In this document: positions 23,549 through 33,578 of the stretch, piece by piece | Numbering within the stretch: the stretch's first letter is position 1 | Layout: each line of letters starts with the position of its first letter | DNA from: Prosthecomicrobium pneumaticum | GTDB taxonomy: Bacteria > Pseudomonadota > Alphaproteobacteria > Rhizobiales > Kaistiaceae | DNA: 64,000 bases | NCBI RefSeq assembly: GCF_014199915.1 | Contig: NZ_JACHOO010000002.1 | Coordinates: 598,756 to 662,755 of the forward strand | Direction of reading: 5' to 3' | Position numbers and translations under genes: made by a program | The notes under the pieces: model-generated | Database searches by the model: none | What the model was told of the DNA's origin: nothing | Seen by the model: only the letters and a program-made list of their open reading frames with translations

Positions 23549-25561
23549 TCACTCCGGCGCCGCGACCTCGACGAACACCGACACCGAGCGCGGCGCGAGC
23601 CGATCCGGCGCCGGCGGCTCGGCGGAGGCGATCGCCCGCTCCCAGCGGAAGCCGGGCCGCGGCGGCGCGAGCCTGAGCGCGGGCGCCTCGGGCGCGCCGT
23701 TGACGGCCACCGCGACCCGATCCGCATCGGCATAGAGGACGGCGACGACCGCACGGCCGCCGTGCCAGTCCGCCTCGGCCATCGGCGCGCCGTCCGGCCG
23801 CAGCCAGAGCACGTCGGGCACGCCGCTCTGATCGTTCGGCGCGCCGCCGAGCGGCCGCTCGTCCCGCAGCGCCGGATGTCGCGCGCGCAGCCGGATCAGC
23901 GCGGCGGTGTAGTCGACGAGCGCCTCGTCCTTGCCCGCCCAGTCGAACCAGGCGATCGGGCCGTCCTGCGCATAGGCATTGTTGTTGCCCGCCTGGCTGC
24001 GGCCCGCCTCGTCGCCCATCGCGAGCATCGGCGTGCCGCGCGAGACGAGGAGGGTGGCGAGCAGCGCCCGCACGTCGTTCGCCCGCGCGGCGGCGACCGC
24101 CGGATCGTCGCTCGGCCCTTCGGCGCCGTTGTTCCAGCTCTTGTTGTCGTCCGTGCCGTCGCGATTGTCCTCGCCATTGGCGCGATTGTGCTTGCGCTCA
24201 TAGGCGACGAGGTCGGCGAGGGTGAAGCCGTCATGCGCGGTGACGAAATTGATCGAGCGCGACAGCGGCCGGCAGCGGGGCACGAAGACATCGGCCGAAC
24301 CGGCGAACCGCGTCGCGAAGGCGCCGAGCAACCCGGCATCGCCGCGCCAGAAGCGACGCACCGCGTCGCGGTATTCGTCGTTCCACTCGCCCCAGCCGGC
24401 CGGAAACTCGCCGAGCTGGTAGCCGCCGGGGCCGATGTCCCACGGTTCCGCGATCAGCGTGAGATCGCGCAGCCGCGGATCCTGCGCGATCGCGGTCAGG
24501 AGCGGCGCCTCGGCGTCGAAGCCGCCCGGTCGCCGGGCGAGCGTGGTGGCGAGGTCGAAGCGGAAGCCGTCGAGCCCGGCATCCGCCCAGCGTCGCAGCG
24601 CATCCATGACGAGCCGCACGACGATCGGCCGGTCGGCGGCGAGGATGTTGCCGCAGCCGGCATCGTCGATATAGAGGGCCGGGTCATCCGGCCGCAACCG
24701 GTACCAGGAGGCATTGTCGAGGCCGCGCATCGAGAGGGTCGGGCCGAGATGATCGCTCTCGCCGGAATGGTTGAAGACGACGTCGAGGATGACGGCGATC
24801 CCGGCGGCGTGCAGCGCGGCGATCGCGGCGCGCACCTCCGGCCAGCCGCCGGGCGCGAGCCGCGGATCGGGCGCGCAGAAGGCGATCGGATTATAGCCCC
24901 AGTAATTGGAGAGGCCGAGCGGCGGCAGATGCCGCTCGTCGATCCAGGCGGCGGACGGCATCAGCTCCACCGTCGTCACGCCGAGCCGGACGAGATGCTC
25001 GACCGCCGCCGGCTGGGCGAGCCCGGCGAAGGTGCCGCGCAGCGCCTCGGGCACGCCGGGATGACGCATCGTGAAGCCGCGGACATGCAGTTCGTAGACG
25101 ATCTGTCGGTCCCACGGCACGGCCGATGCGAGACGCGACGCGGCAGGAAGATCGGCGATGACGAGCGCCTTCGGTACGAAGGGGGCGCTGTCGGCCCCGT
25201 CCTCGGCCGCGCCGAGCCGGCGCGCATCGAACAGGGAGGGATGGAGCGCGAAGGGCCGGTCGAGCGCCGCCGCGAAGGGATCGACGAGCAGTTTGGCCGG
25301 GTTGAACCGGTGGCCTTTATGCGGTGCGAAGGGGCCATGCGCGCGGAAGCCATAGCGGGCGCCGAGGGCGAGCCCTTCGGCGCGGCCGTGGAACACCGCG
25401 CCGGTCCGGCCGGGCAGCGGTATGCGCGTCTCGCCGCCATCGGCGTCGAAGAGACACAGATCGATCGCGTCGGCATGGGCCGAATGGACGGCGAAATTGA
25501 CACCGGCCCCGTCATAGGCCGCGCCGAGCGGCTCCGGCCGGCCGAGGCCGAGGGGCATCAT
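23549..25561 (-). CDS. glgX: glycogen debranching enzyme GlgX
   Basis: A 670-aa GH13 isoamylase-type enzyme that removes the short limit branches left by glycogen phosphorylase. An N-terminal CBM48 domain (PLGAAYDGAGVNFAVHSAHA) precedes the barrel; the nucleophile is D336 (GFRFDLATTL), the acid/base E372 (LIAEPWDIG), and the third carboxylate lies in FVTAHDGFTL. These positions agree closely with E. coli GlgX. The start overlaps the glgA stop by 4 bp (ATGA). It is the last enzyme gene of the glycogen operon. Confidence 0.96.
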   Translation of the reverse strand: MMPLGLGRPEPLGAAYDGAGVNFAVHSAHADAIDLCLFDADGGETRIPLPGRTGAVFHGRAEGLALGARYGFRAHGPFAPHKGHRFNPAKLLVDPFAAALDRPFALHPSLFDARRLGAAEDGADSAPFVPKALVIADLPAASRLASAVPWDRQIVYELHVRGFTMRHPGVPEALRGTFAGLAQPAAVEHLVRLGVTTVELMPSAAWIDERHLPPLGLSNYWGYNPIAFCAPDPRLAPGGWPEVRAAIAALHAAGIAVILDVVFNHSGESDHLGPTLSMRGLDNASWYRLRPDDPALYIDDAGCGNILAADRPIVVRLVMDALRRWADAGLDGFRFDLATTLARRPGGFDAEAPLLTAIAQDPRLRDLTLIAEPWDIGPGGYQLGEFPAGWGEWNDEYRDAVRRFWRGDAGLLGAFATRFAGSADVFVPRCRPLSRSINFVTAHDGFTLADLVAYERKHNRANGEDNRDGTDDNKSWNNGAEGPSDDPAVAAARANDVRALLATLLVSRGTPMLAMGDEAGRSQAGNNNAYAQDGPIAWFDWAGKDEALVDYTAALIRLRARHPALRDERPLGGAPNDQSGVPDVLWLRPDGAPMAEADWHGGRAVVAVLYADADRVAVAVNGAPEAPALRLAPPRPGFRWERAIASAEPPAPDRLAPRSVSVFVEVAAPE

Positions 25562-27177
25562 TCGCCGACCGCGCGCTCGGCGACCGCCTGCCGGTAGAGC
25601 GCGGCATAGGCGGCCGCAGCCCGGTCCCAGGAGACGTCGGTGCGCATGGCGTTCTCCTGCATGCGGCGCCAGGCCGGCCGGTCGCGCCAGAGCTCGACGA
25701 CGCGGTGGAGCACCGCCTCGAGGCCGAGCGCGGACACCGGTCCGAACTGGAAACCGGTCGCCACCCCCGCGGCGAGCGCCACCGGATTGGCATCGATCAC
25801 CGTGTCGTTGAGCCCGCCGACGCGCGACACCACCGGCAGGGCGCCATAGCGGAGCGCGCAGAGCTGGGTGAGCCCGCAGGGCTCGAAACGGGACGGCACG
25901 AGCAGCGCGTCGGCGCCGGCCTGGATCAGATGGGCGAGGCCTTCGTCATAGCCGGTCGCGAGCGCCACCCGGTTCGGATGCTGCGCCGCGATGCCGCGCA
26001 GGCCCTCGGCGATCGCGGCGTCGCCGTCGCCGAGCACGACGAGCTGCGCCCCGGTCATCATCAAGGCATCGAGCCGGTCGACGAGAAGGTCGAGCCCCTT
26101 CTGCCAGGTCAGCCGGCTGACGACGCCGAAAAGCAGCGCGTCGCGATGCTCGTCGAGGCCGAGGCTGCGCTGCAGCGCCGCCTTGTTGCCCTGCCGCTCG
26201 GCGAGCGAATCCGGCCCGAAGGGATGCGGCACGAGGGGATCGGCCTGCGGGTTCCAGATGCCGGTGTCGATGCCGTTCAGGATACCGCTGAAGGCGGCGC
26301 CGCGCGCCCGCAACACCCCGTCGAGCCCCATGCCGCCCTCGGGTGTCCGGATCTCGCGGGCATAGCTCGGCGATACGGTGGTGACCCGGTCGGCGAGCCG
26401 GAGTGCGGCCTTCAGATAGCCGACCGAGCCGAAATACTCGACGCCCTCGACCGAGAGCGCGCGGGGCGGCAGGCCGAGCACGCCGACCAGCGACAGTGCG
26501 AACTGGCCCTGGAAGGCGAGATTGTGCACGGTCGCCACCGTCGCCGGCCGGGGCCCTTCGGCATAGGCGAGATAGGCGATCGCCGGTCCGGACTGCCAGT
26601 CGTGGCCGTGCACGAGATCGGGCTGCCAGCTGCCGGCATAGCCGAGGCCGACCGCGGCCGCCGCGGCGCCGAGGGCGGCGAAGCGGATCGGGTTGTCGGC
26701 GAAATCCTGTCCGTTCGGATCGAGATAGGGGCCGCCCGGCCGATCGTAGAGATGCGGCGCGTCGACAATCAGGAGATCGAGCCCTGCGGCCGAGGCGCGC
26801 AGGAGGCGCGCCGGCCCGCCGAACAGATCGGCGAAGAAATGCACCGGCTCGGCCGCCTCGAGCGCGGCCATGACGCGCGGATAGCCGGGGACGAGCGTCA
26901 CCGTCTCGACGCCGTGATCGGCGAGCGCCTTCGGCAGCGCGCCGGCGACATCGGCGAGACCGCCGGTCTTGACGAGCGGATAGACCTCGGAGGTCACCGA
27001 CAGCGCGCGGAGCGCAGGGCGCGGCTCGGCCGGCGCCGCCGGGGGCTCGGTCGCCGCAGCGATATCCCCGCCGGCCGGCTCGCTGATCGGGTCGGCCGGG
27101 GACTGCGGCGCCGTCGCCGCGCCGGTCGCGGCCATGCGCGTCGGGGATTTGCGCGTCGGGGATTTGCGCGGCCGCAC
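25558..27177 (-). CDS. glgA: glycogen synthase GlgA with N-terminal extension
   Basis: A GT5 ADP-glucose:glycogen glucosyltransferase, up to 539 aa. The ADP-glucose-binding K70-T-G-G-L, the HGHDWQ loop and the C-terminal SRFEPCGLTQL motif are present. Bacterial GlgA usually begins right at the equivalent of residue 57 (LRALSVTSEVYPL). Here about 55 low-complexity Ala/Pro residues precede it, including a tandem KSPTR repeat encoded by a 15-bp DNA repeat. The start is uncertain: GTG 27177 or ATG 27135, neither with a strong ribosome-binding site. Confidence 0.93.
   Translation of the reverse strand: MRPRKSPTRKSPTRMAATGAATAPQSPADPISEPAGGDIAAATEPPAAPAEPRPALRALSVTSEVYPLVKTGGLADVAGALPKALADHGVETVTLVPGYPRVMAALEAAEPVHFFADLFGGPARLLRASAAGLDLLIVDAPHLYDRPGGPYLDPNGQDFADNPIRFAALGAAAAAVGLGYAGSWQPDLVHGHDWQSGPAIAYLAYAEGPRPATVATVHNLAFQGQFALSLVGVLGLPPRALSVEGVEYFGSVGYLKAALRLADRVTTVSPSYAREIRTPEGGMGLDGVLRARGAAFSGILNGIDTGIWNPQADPLVPHPFGPDSLAERQGNKAALQRSLGLDEHRDALLFGVVSRLTWQKGLDLLVDRLDALMMTGAQLVVLGDGDAAIAEGLRGIAAQHPNRVALATGYDEGLAHLIQAGADALLVPSRFEPCGLTQLCALRYGALPVVSRVGGLNDTVIDANPVALAAGVATGFQFGPVSALGLEAVLHRVVELWRDRPAWRRMQENAMRTDVSWDRAAAAYAALYRQAVAERAVGE
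27136..27170. repeat. 15-bp tandem repeat in the glgA 5' end
   Basis: GCGCGTCGGGGATTT occurs twice in tandem (27136-27150, 27151-27165) plus five more bases. It is in frame and encodes repeated KSPTR in the basic N-terminal extension of GlgA. Confidence 0.8.
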
Positions 27178-27212
27178 GGTCTTGCGCGGCGGCTCGTCGG
27201 TCGCAGCCAGGA

Positions 27213-28484
27213 TCAGCCTCCCAAGCGATCGATCATCGTCTGGGTGATCAGCACGATCCCCTTCTCCGTGCGGCGGAAGCGCCGCGCATCCGCCTCGGGA
27301 TCCTCACCGACCACCAGCCCCTCGGGGATCCGGACCCGCGCATCGATGACGACGTTTCTCAATCGCGCACCGCGGCCGATCTCGACATAGGGCAGCACGA
27401 CGCAGCCCTCGAGACTGCCGTACGAATTCACGCGCACTCCGGTGAACAGGAGCGACCGGTTGAGCTGCGAGCCGGAGACGATACAGCCGCCGGAAATGAG
27501 GGAGGACAGCGCGTGCCCGCGGCGATGCTCCTCGTTGTGGACGAATTTCGCCGGCGGGACGATCTCGCCATAGGTCCAGATCGGCCAGTCCCGATCATAG
27601 AGGTCGAGGTCGGGGACCACGTCGGTCAAGGCGATGTTCGCCTCCCAATAGGCGTCGACCGTGCCGACATCGCGCCAATAGACGCCGGTCTCGCCCGGAG
27701 AACGGACGCAGGAGTTCTCGAAGCGATGCGCCACCGCCTTGCCGCCCTTGACGATGGCGGGAATGATGTCCTTGCCGAAATCATGGCTCGAATGCGGGTC
27801 GGCGGCGTCGCGGCGCAGTTCCTCCATCAGGAAGCGCGTGTCGAAGACATAAATGCCCATCGAGGCGAGCGCGCTGTCGGGCTTGCCGGGGATCGCCGGC
27901 GGGTCCTTCGGCTTCTCGACGAAGGCGAGGATCCGATCCTGCTCGTCGACATGCATGACGCCGAAGCCGGTCGCCTCCATGCGCGGCACTTCGAGGCAGC
28001 CGACGGTCACGTCGGCCTGGCTCTCGCAGTGCTGCTTCAGCATCTCCTCATAGTCCATCTTGTAGATGTGATCCCCCGCCAGAATGACCAGATATTTGGG
28101 ATCGTAGCTCTCGATGATGTCGAGGTTCTGATAGACGGCATCCGCCGTGCCGAGATACCACTGCTCTTCGGAAATGCGCTGGCTGGCGGGAAACATGTCG
28201 AGCGTCTCGTTGCGCTCGGGGCGGAAGAAGTTCCAGCCGCGCTGGAGATGGCGCAGCAGGCTGTGCGCCTTGTACTGTGTCGCGACGCCGATCCGGCGGA
28301 TGCCCGAATTGAGCGCGTTGGACAGGGCGAAGTCGATGATGCGCGATTTGCCGCCGAAATAGACAGCCGGCTTCGCCCGCCGATCGGTCAGTTCGAGCAG
28401 CCGGCTGCCGCGGCCCCCGGCGAGCACATAGGCCATGGCGTGCCGCGCGAGCGGACCGCCGGTCTGTCCAGGACGCTCCATCAT
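27213..28484 (-). CDS. glgC: glucose-1-phosphate adenylyltransferase GlgC
   Basis: A 423-aa enzyme that makes ADP-glucose from ATP and glucose 1-phosphate, the committed step of bacterial glycogen synthesis. The nucleotide loop GGRGSRL is at 23-29, K38 follows, and the substrate segments [20 protein letters not shown] and FVEKPKDPP are present. A left-handed helix domain forms the C-terminal third. GGGAGGAAG precedes two adjacent ATG codons, either of which could be the start. It lies between glgB and glgA, with 27 and 35 bp gaps. Confidence 0.97.
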   Translation of the reverse strand: MMERPGQTGGPLARHAMAYVLAGGRGSRLLELTDRRAKPAVYFGGKSRIIDFALSNALNSGIRRIGVATQYKAHSLLRHLQRGWNFFRPERNETLDMFPASQRISEEQWYLGTADAVYQNLDIIESYDPKYLVILAGDHIYKMDYEEMLKQHCESQADVTVGCLEVPRMEATGFGVMHVDEQDRILAFVEKPKDPPAIPGKPDSALASMGIYVFDTRFLMEELRRDAADPHSSHDFGKDIIPAIVKGGKAVAHRFENSCVRSPGETGVYWRDVGTVDAYWEANIALTDVVPDLDLYDRDWPIWTYGEIVPPAKFVHNEEHRRGHALSSLISGGCIVSGSQLNRSLLFTGVRVNSYGSLEGCVVLPYVEIGRGARLRNVVIDARVRIPEGLVVGEDPEADARRFRRTEKGIVLITQTMIDRLGG

Positions 28485-28511
28485 CTTCCTCCCAAGCCCC
28501 CCAAGGCCAAG

Positions 28512-30704
28512 TTATTGTTGTTCGGCTTCGAAAAAAACCGTCGAGAGGGGCGGCAGCGTGATCTCGGCCGAGGCCGGGAAGCCGTGCGCGCCCTGCGCGG
28601 CCGCCTCGACGCCCCCCATATTGCCCTGACCCGAACCGCCATAGACGACCGCGTCGGTGTTGAGGATCTCGCGCCAGCGCCCGGCGCGCGGCAGGCCGAT
28701 GCGATAGCCGGGACGCGGCACCGGCGTGAAGTTCGACACCACCAGCACCGGCGGGTCATCCGGCGCGCCGAAGCGGAGCCAGGCGAAGACCGACTGGTCG
28801 CGGTCGTCGACCACAACCCAGCGGAAGCCTTCGGGCTCGCAGTCCCGGGCATGCAGCGCCGGGATGCCGCGATAGGCGCGGTTCAGGTCGCCGACGAGCC
28901 GGTGGACGCCCGCATGGGCCGGCTGGCCGAGCAGATGCCATTCGAGGCCCTTCTCGTCGTTCCACTCGATGCCTTGCGCGAATTCCTGCCCCATGAAGAG
29001 CAGTTTCTTGCCCGGATAGCCCCACATGAAGCCGTAGAAGGCGCGGACGTTGGCGAATTGCTGCCACGCATCGCCCGGCATGCGGCCGAGCACCGTGCCC
29101 TTGCCGTGCACCACCTCGTCATGGCTGATCGGCAGCACGAAATTCTCGGAGAAGGCGTAGAGCAATCCGAAGGTCACCCGATCGTGGTGCCAGCGGCGAT
29201 GAACCGGCTCGTGCTTCATGTAGCCGAGCATGTCGTTCATCCAGCCCATGTTCCACTTGAAGCCGAAGCCGAGGCCGGAATCGTGCACGGGCCGGGTGAC
29301 GCCTGGCCAGGAGGTCGATTCCTCGGCGATCGTCATCGCGCCGGGATGCTCGCCATAGACGAGCGTATTGGCGCGCCGCAGAAAGCCGATCGCATCGCGA
29401 TTGTCGTTCGAGCCGTCCGGATTGGGCAGCCATTCGCCCGCCTTGCGCGAATAGTCGAGATAGAGCATCGAGGCGACGGCATCGACGCGCAAGCCGTCGA
29501 CATGGAACCGGTCGAGCCAGTAGAGCGCGTTCGCCGCGAGCACGTTCGACACTTCGCGGCGCCCGTAATCGTAGATCGCGGTGTTCCAGTCGGGATGGAA
29601 GCCGCGGCGCGGATCGGGATGTTCGTAGAGCGGCGTGCCGTCGAAATGGGCGAGGCCGTGCACGTCGGTCGGGAAATGGGCCGGCACCCAGTCGAGGATG
29701 ACGCCGAGGCCGGCCTGATGGGCGCGGTCGACGAAGCGGGCGAAGCCGGCCGGATCGCCGAACCGGCTCGTCGGCGCGAACAGGCCGATCGGCTGGTAGC
29801 CCCATGAGGCGTCGAGCGGATGCTCGGAGATCGGCAGCAGTTCGAGATGGGTGTAGCCGAGGTCGACGACGTAAGGGATCAGTTCGTCGGCGATCTCGTC
29901 ATAGGTCTGGAAGCGCCAGCCCTCGGCCTTCCGCCAGGAGCCGAGATGGACTTCGTAGATCGACATCGGCTTGCGGCGCGGATCGCCCTCCGCGCGCTCG
30001 GCCATCCAGGCTTCGTCGCTCCAGGTGAAATTGTCGGTGCGGGCGACGCGCGAGGCCGTCGAGGGGCGCATCTCGCCGGAAAAGCCGAACGGATCCGCCT
30101 TCAGCGGCAGCAGTTCGCCGTGCGCGCCGACGATCTCGTATTTATAGAGTGTGCCCTCGCCGAGATCGGGCGCGAAGATCTCCCAAAGGCCGCTCGTCAC
30201 GCGCTTGCGCATCTGGTGGCGGCGACCGTCCCACTCGTTGAAGTCGCCGACCACCGAGACGCGCTGCGCGTTCGGCGCCCAGACGGCGAAATGCACACCC
30301 TCGACCCCCTGATGCACCATCGGGTGGGCGCCGAGCCGCTCGTAGAGCCGGCGGTGCGTGCCTTCGACGAGCAGGTAGTCGTCCATGTCGCCGAGCACGC
30401 CGACGAAGGCGTAGGGGTCGCAGAACTCCCAGGCATCGGTCGCGTTGGCGGCGCGCAGGAAATAGGAGAACCGCCCGGGCCGGTCGACGTGCCCTTCGAA
30501 GAAGCCGCCGGGGTCCCGCCGCTCGAGCGTGTCGACCGGCGCACCGCCGATCTCGACCACTTCGACGGTCTCCGCGCGCGGAACGAGCGCCCGGATGACG
30601 AGGCCCGCCTCCGTCTCGTGCGGCCCCAGCACACCGAAGGGATCGGCGTGCCGCGCCTCGACGAGCGCCCTCACGTCATCCTCGGACGCCTTCCACTCAG
30701 CCAT
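28512..30704 (-). CDS. glgB: 1,4-alpha-glucan branching enzyme GlgB
   Basis: A 730-aa GH13 enzyme that introduces alpha-1,6 branches. An extra N-terminal domain (about 1-115) and CBM48 precede the barrel; the nucleophile is D408 ([11 protein letters not shown]), the acid/base Glu lies in TIAEEST, and the third carboxylate in [13 protein letters not shown]. Length and order match E. coli GlgB. The ATG at 30704 is preferred over the TTG one codon earlier. The gene is second in the operon, 60 bp after glgP. Confidence 0.97.
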   Translation of the reverse strand: MAEWKASEDDVRALVEARHADPFGVLGPHETEAGLVIRALVPRAETVEVVEIGGAPVDTLERRDPGGFFEGHVDRPGRFSYFLRAANATDAWEFCDPYAFVGVLGDMDDYLLVEGTHRRLYERLGAHPMVHQGVEGVHFAVWAPNAQRVSVVGDFNEWDGRRHQMRKRVTSGLWEIFAPDLGEGTLYKYEIVGAHGELLPLKADPFGFSGEMRPSTASRVARTDNFTWSDEAWMAERAEGDPRRKPMSIYEVHLGSWRKAEGWRFQTYDEIADELIPYVVDLGYTHLELLPISEHPLDASWGYQPIGLFAPTSRFGDPAGFARFVDRAHQAGLGVILDWVPAHFPTDVHGLAHFDGTPLYEHPDPRRGFHPDWNTAIYDYGRREVSNVLAANALYWLDRFHVDGLRVDAVASMLYLDYSRKAGEWLPNPDGSNDNRDAIGFLRRANTLVYGEHPGAMTIAEESTSWPGVTRPVHDSGLGFGFKWNMGWMNDMLGYMKHEPVHRRWHHDRVTFGLLYAFSENFVLPISHDEVVHGKGTVLGRMPGDAWQQFANVRAFYGFMWGYPGKKLLFMGQEFAQGIEWNDEKGLEWHLLGQPAHAGVHRLVGDLNRAYRGIPALHARDCEPEGFRWVVVDDRDQSVFAWLRFGAPDDPPVLVVSNFTPVPRPGYRIGLPRAGRWREILNTDAVVYGGSGQGNMGGVEAAAQGAHGFPASAEITLPPLSTVFFEAEQQ

Positions 30705-30764
30705 CAAGCCACCCCGCGGCTTCGGCCGCGGCTGCAGCCCGGGGGCGGAGGCCGGAGCCCGCCC

Positions 30765-33257
30765 TCAGGCGATCGGGCGCACCGGGACGTCCCAGATGTC
30801 CCGGGCGTATTCGGCGATCGTCCTGTCCGATGAAAACCATCCAACCTTCGCCGTGTTGATCGCGCTCGATGCCCACCAAGCTCGCTTGTCGGCCCACTTG
30901 GCGTCAACCCTCCGCTGGGCCGCGAAATAGGAGTCGAAGTCCGCTGTCACCAAGAAGTGGTCGTGATAGCGAAGGTTCCCGGTGAGATCGCGGAAGCGGT
31001 CCTTTTCGCCGGGTGAAAAGAAGCCGCCTTCGATCGCCGCGAGCACGTCGGAAAGGAGCGGCGAGTTGCCGATCGCCGCCTCGGCCCAGTTTCCGCGGGC
31101 CCGCGTTTCGGCGACCTGGTCGGTGGTCAGACCGAAGATGAAGATGTTGTCGTCACCGACATGGTCGCGGATCTCGACATTGGCGCCGTCGAGCGTGCCG
31201 ATCGTCAGCGCGCCGTTCAACGCCAGCTTCATATTGCCGGTGCCCGACGCCTCCATGCCGGCGGTCGAGATCTGTTCGGAGAGATCGGCGGCGGGGATGA
31301 TCGTCTCGGCGAGACTGACATTGTAGTTCGGCATGAACACGACCTTGAGCAGGTCGCGCACCATCGGATCGCTGTTGACCACCGCGGCGACGTCATTGGC
31401 GAGCTTGATGGTCAGCTTGGCGATGTGATAGCTCGCCGCCGCCTTGCCGGCGAAGATCTTGACCCGCGGCGCCCAGTCGCGATGCGGCTGCGCCCGCATC
31501 GCCTGATAGAGCGCGATGGTCTCCAGGATGTTGAGGAGCTGGCGCTTGTATTCGTGGATGCGCTTGATCTGGACGTCGAACAAGGCGCTCGGATTGACGC
31601 GTGTCTCCATGCGGTCGCGGATCAGCCGGGCGAGCGCGATCTTGTTGTCGTGTTTGATCTGCTCCAGCCTTTGCTGAACCGCCGCCTCGGTGGCGCGGTC
31701 GGCGAGCGCCCCGAGCGCAGCAGGATCGTCGAGCACGCGCGGGCCGCAAATGTCGACCAGAGCGCGGGTCAGCCCGGGATTGGATTGGTAGAGCCAGCGG
31801 CGGAACGTAATGCCGTTGGTCTTGTTGTTGATGCGCTCCGGATGCAGCCGGTGCAGATCCCGGAAGACCGTCACCTTCATCAGGTCTGAATGCAAGGCCG
31901 AGACACCGTTCACCGAATGCGACCCGATGAAGGCGAGATGGCCCATTTTGACCCGGCGGCCATGGTTCTCCTCGATGATCGAGACCGAGGAGAGAAAACT
32001 GTCCGGATCCTGCGGAAAGTCCTTGCGCACCGCCTCCAGATGATAGGCGTTGATCAGATAGATGATCTGCATGTGGCGCGGCAGCATCCGCTCCATCAGC
32101 GGCACCGGCCAGGTCTCGAGCGCCTCCGGCATCAGGGTGTGATTGGTATAGGCGAAGGTCCGCCGGGTGATATCCCAAGCCTCGTCCCAGGAAATATCCT
32201 TCAGATCGACGAGGATGCGCATCAGTTCGGCGACGGCGATGGCAGGGTGGGTGTCGTTGAGCTGGATCGCGACCTTGTCGGGCAGCGAGCGGATGTCGCC
32301 ATAGGTCCGGGTGTGGCGGTAAATGAGGTCCTGCAGCGACGCCGAGGCGAAGAAATACTCCTGCCGCAACCGCAATTCCTGCCCGGCCGGTGTCGCGTCG
32401 GAGGGGTAGAGAACCTTCGAAATCGCCTCGGCCTTCACCTGCTCGACCAGCGCGCCGACATGGTCGCCCTGGTTGAAGGCATCGAGCCGCAGCGGGTCCA
32501 TGGCGCGTGCCGACCACAGACGCAGCGTGTTGACGTGGCGGCCGCGCCAGCCCACCACCGGGGTGTCGTAGGCGACCGCTTCGATCGTCTCGGCCGGATG
32601 CCAGACATAGCGGGTCGCGCCGCCGGGCCAGGCGACCGCCTCGACCGAACCGCCGAAGGCGATGTCGTAGGTGACCTCCGGGCGCTCGAACTGCCACGGA
32701 TAGCCGAAGGACAGCCAGTCCTCGGGATATTCCTGCTGCCAGCCGCCCTTGATCACCTGCCGGAACAGGCCGTGATCGTAGCGGATGCCGTAGCCATAGG
32801 CCGGGATCGACAGCGTCGCCATGCTCTCGATGAAGCAGGCGGCGAGACGGCCGAGACCGCCATTGCCGAGGGCGGCGTCCGGCTCGACGGTCCGCAGCTT
32901 GTCGAGATCGACGCCCAGATCGCCGAGGGCGCTGCGCACGGTATCGGTGAGGCCGAGATTGCCGAGCGTGTCGAACAGCAGCCGTCCGATCAGGAATTCG
33001 AGGCTGAGATAATAGACCCGCTTGCGGCCCTCGGCATAGGTGGCCCGCGAAGAGGCGATCCAGGGGTCGACCATATGATCGCGCACCGCATGCGCGGTGG
33101 CGATGAACCAGTCGCGCTCGCTCGCCGTAGCAGGGTTCTTGCCGACGACATAGGTGAGCTTGGCGAGGATGGACTTGCGGATCACATCAACCCGGTCCGG
33201 CGGAGGGCCGACCGGTCCTCCGCCCGCGGGCGCGTCCAACACCGTGCTGTCGTTCAT
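30765..33257 (-). CDS. glgP: glycogen phosphorylase GlgP
   Basis: A GT35 phosphorylase of 830 aa that releases glucose 1-phosphate from glycogen chain ends. The pyridoxal-phosphate lysine is K677 in EASGTGNMKLALNGA, and the active-site glycine loop is in DAALGNGGLGRLAACF. The ATG at 33257 gives the usual family length and has GAGG five bases upstream; a reading from 33527 would add about 90 unrelated residues. It is the first gene of glgP-glgB-glgC-glgA-glgX, so breakdown and synthesis are encoded together. Confidence 0.96.
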   Translation of the reverse strand: MNDSTVLDAPAGGGPVGPPPDRVDVIRKSILAKLTYVVGKNPATASERDWFIATAHAVRDHMVDPWIASSRATYAEGRKRVYYLSLEFLIGRLLFDTLGNLGLTDTVRSALGDLGVDLDKLRTVEPDAALGNGGLGRLAACFIESMATLSIPAYGYGIRYDHGLFRQVIKGGWQQEYPEDWLSFGYPWQFERPEVTYDIAFGGSVEAVAWPGGATRYVWHPAETIEAVAYDTPVVGWRGRHVNTLRLWSARAMDPLRLDAFNQGDHVGALVEQVKAEAISKVLYPSDATPAGQELRLRQEYFFASASLQDLIYRHTRTYGDIRSLPDKVAIQLNDTHPAIAVAELMRILVDLKDISWDEAWDITRRTFAYTNHTLMPEALETWPVPLMERMLPRHMQIIYLINAYHLEAVRKDFPQDPDSFLSSVSIIEENHGRRVKMGHLAFIGSHSVNGVSALHSDLMKVTVFRDLHRLHPERINNKTNGITFRRWLYQSNPGLTRALVDICGPRVLDDPAALGALADRATEAAVQQRLEQIKHDNKIALARLIRDRMETRVNPSALFDVQIKRIHEYKRQLLNILETIALYQAMRAQPHRDWAPRVKIFAGKAAASYHIAKLTIKLANDVAAVVNSDPMVRDLLKVVFMPNYNVSLAETIIPAADLSEQISTAGMEASGTGNMKLALNGALTIGTLDGANVEIRDHVGDDNIFIFGLTTDQVAETRARGNWAEAAIGNSPLLSDVLAAIEGGFFSPGEKDRFRDLTGNLRYHDHFLVTADFDSYFAAQRRVDAKWADKRAWWASSAINTAKVGWFSSDRTIAEYARDIWDVPVRPIA

Positions 33258-33578
33258 CGGCCTCATCCGTCTTCGGGCTCGCGGTACCTCGGCGCGGCGC
33301 GCCACCCCTGGCACGATGCAACATGGATGCCGTCGCGGAACCGGTGCGATCAAGGGTGGAGTCTGAGCCGATCCGCGCGCGCCGGCAACCCCGTCGCGCA
33401 AGGCTGCCCGCGGCGGAGGGGCGCAGTGCATGCCTTTTGGGCAGCGGAGGGCGGAAGGAAGCGCGGCGTCAGGCTCGGTGGGGAAGGTGAAGGCGATCAC
33501 AGCGTCGCACAAGCTAATGCGCGACATCGGATGCCGGGCAGATCAAGGCGCGCTTGATCGGGGGAGGGACGAACCGAG
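33258..33578. other. divergent promoter region between glgP and the flavoprotein gene
   Basis: These 321 bp hold no credible ORF. They must contain the glycogen operon promoter (minus strand) and that of the flavoprotein (plus strand); I cannot place -35/-10 boxes with confidence. The one clear structure is the inverted repeat at 33541-33559. Confidence 0.5.
33541..33559. promoter_or_regulatory. inverted repeat GATCAAG-5-CTTGATC
   Basis: A perfect 7-bp inverted repeat with a 5-bp spacer, 19 bp before the flavoprotein start and just upstream of its GGGAGGGA ribosome-binding site. It may be an operator or a 5' hairpin. Confidence 0.4.

Noticed and set aside
33258-33527. 90-residue N-terminal extension of GlgP
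   Set aside because: Unrelated to the family, Arg/Pro-rich, and spans the presumed promoter region; the internal ATG gives the usual length.
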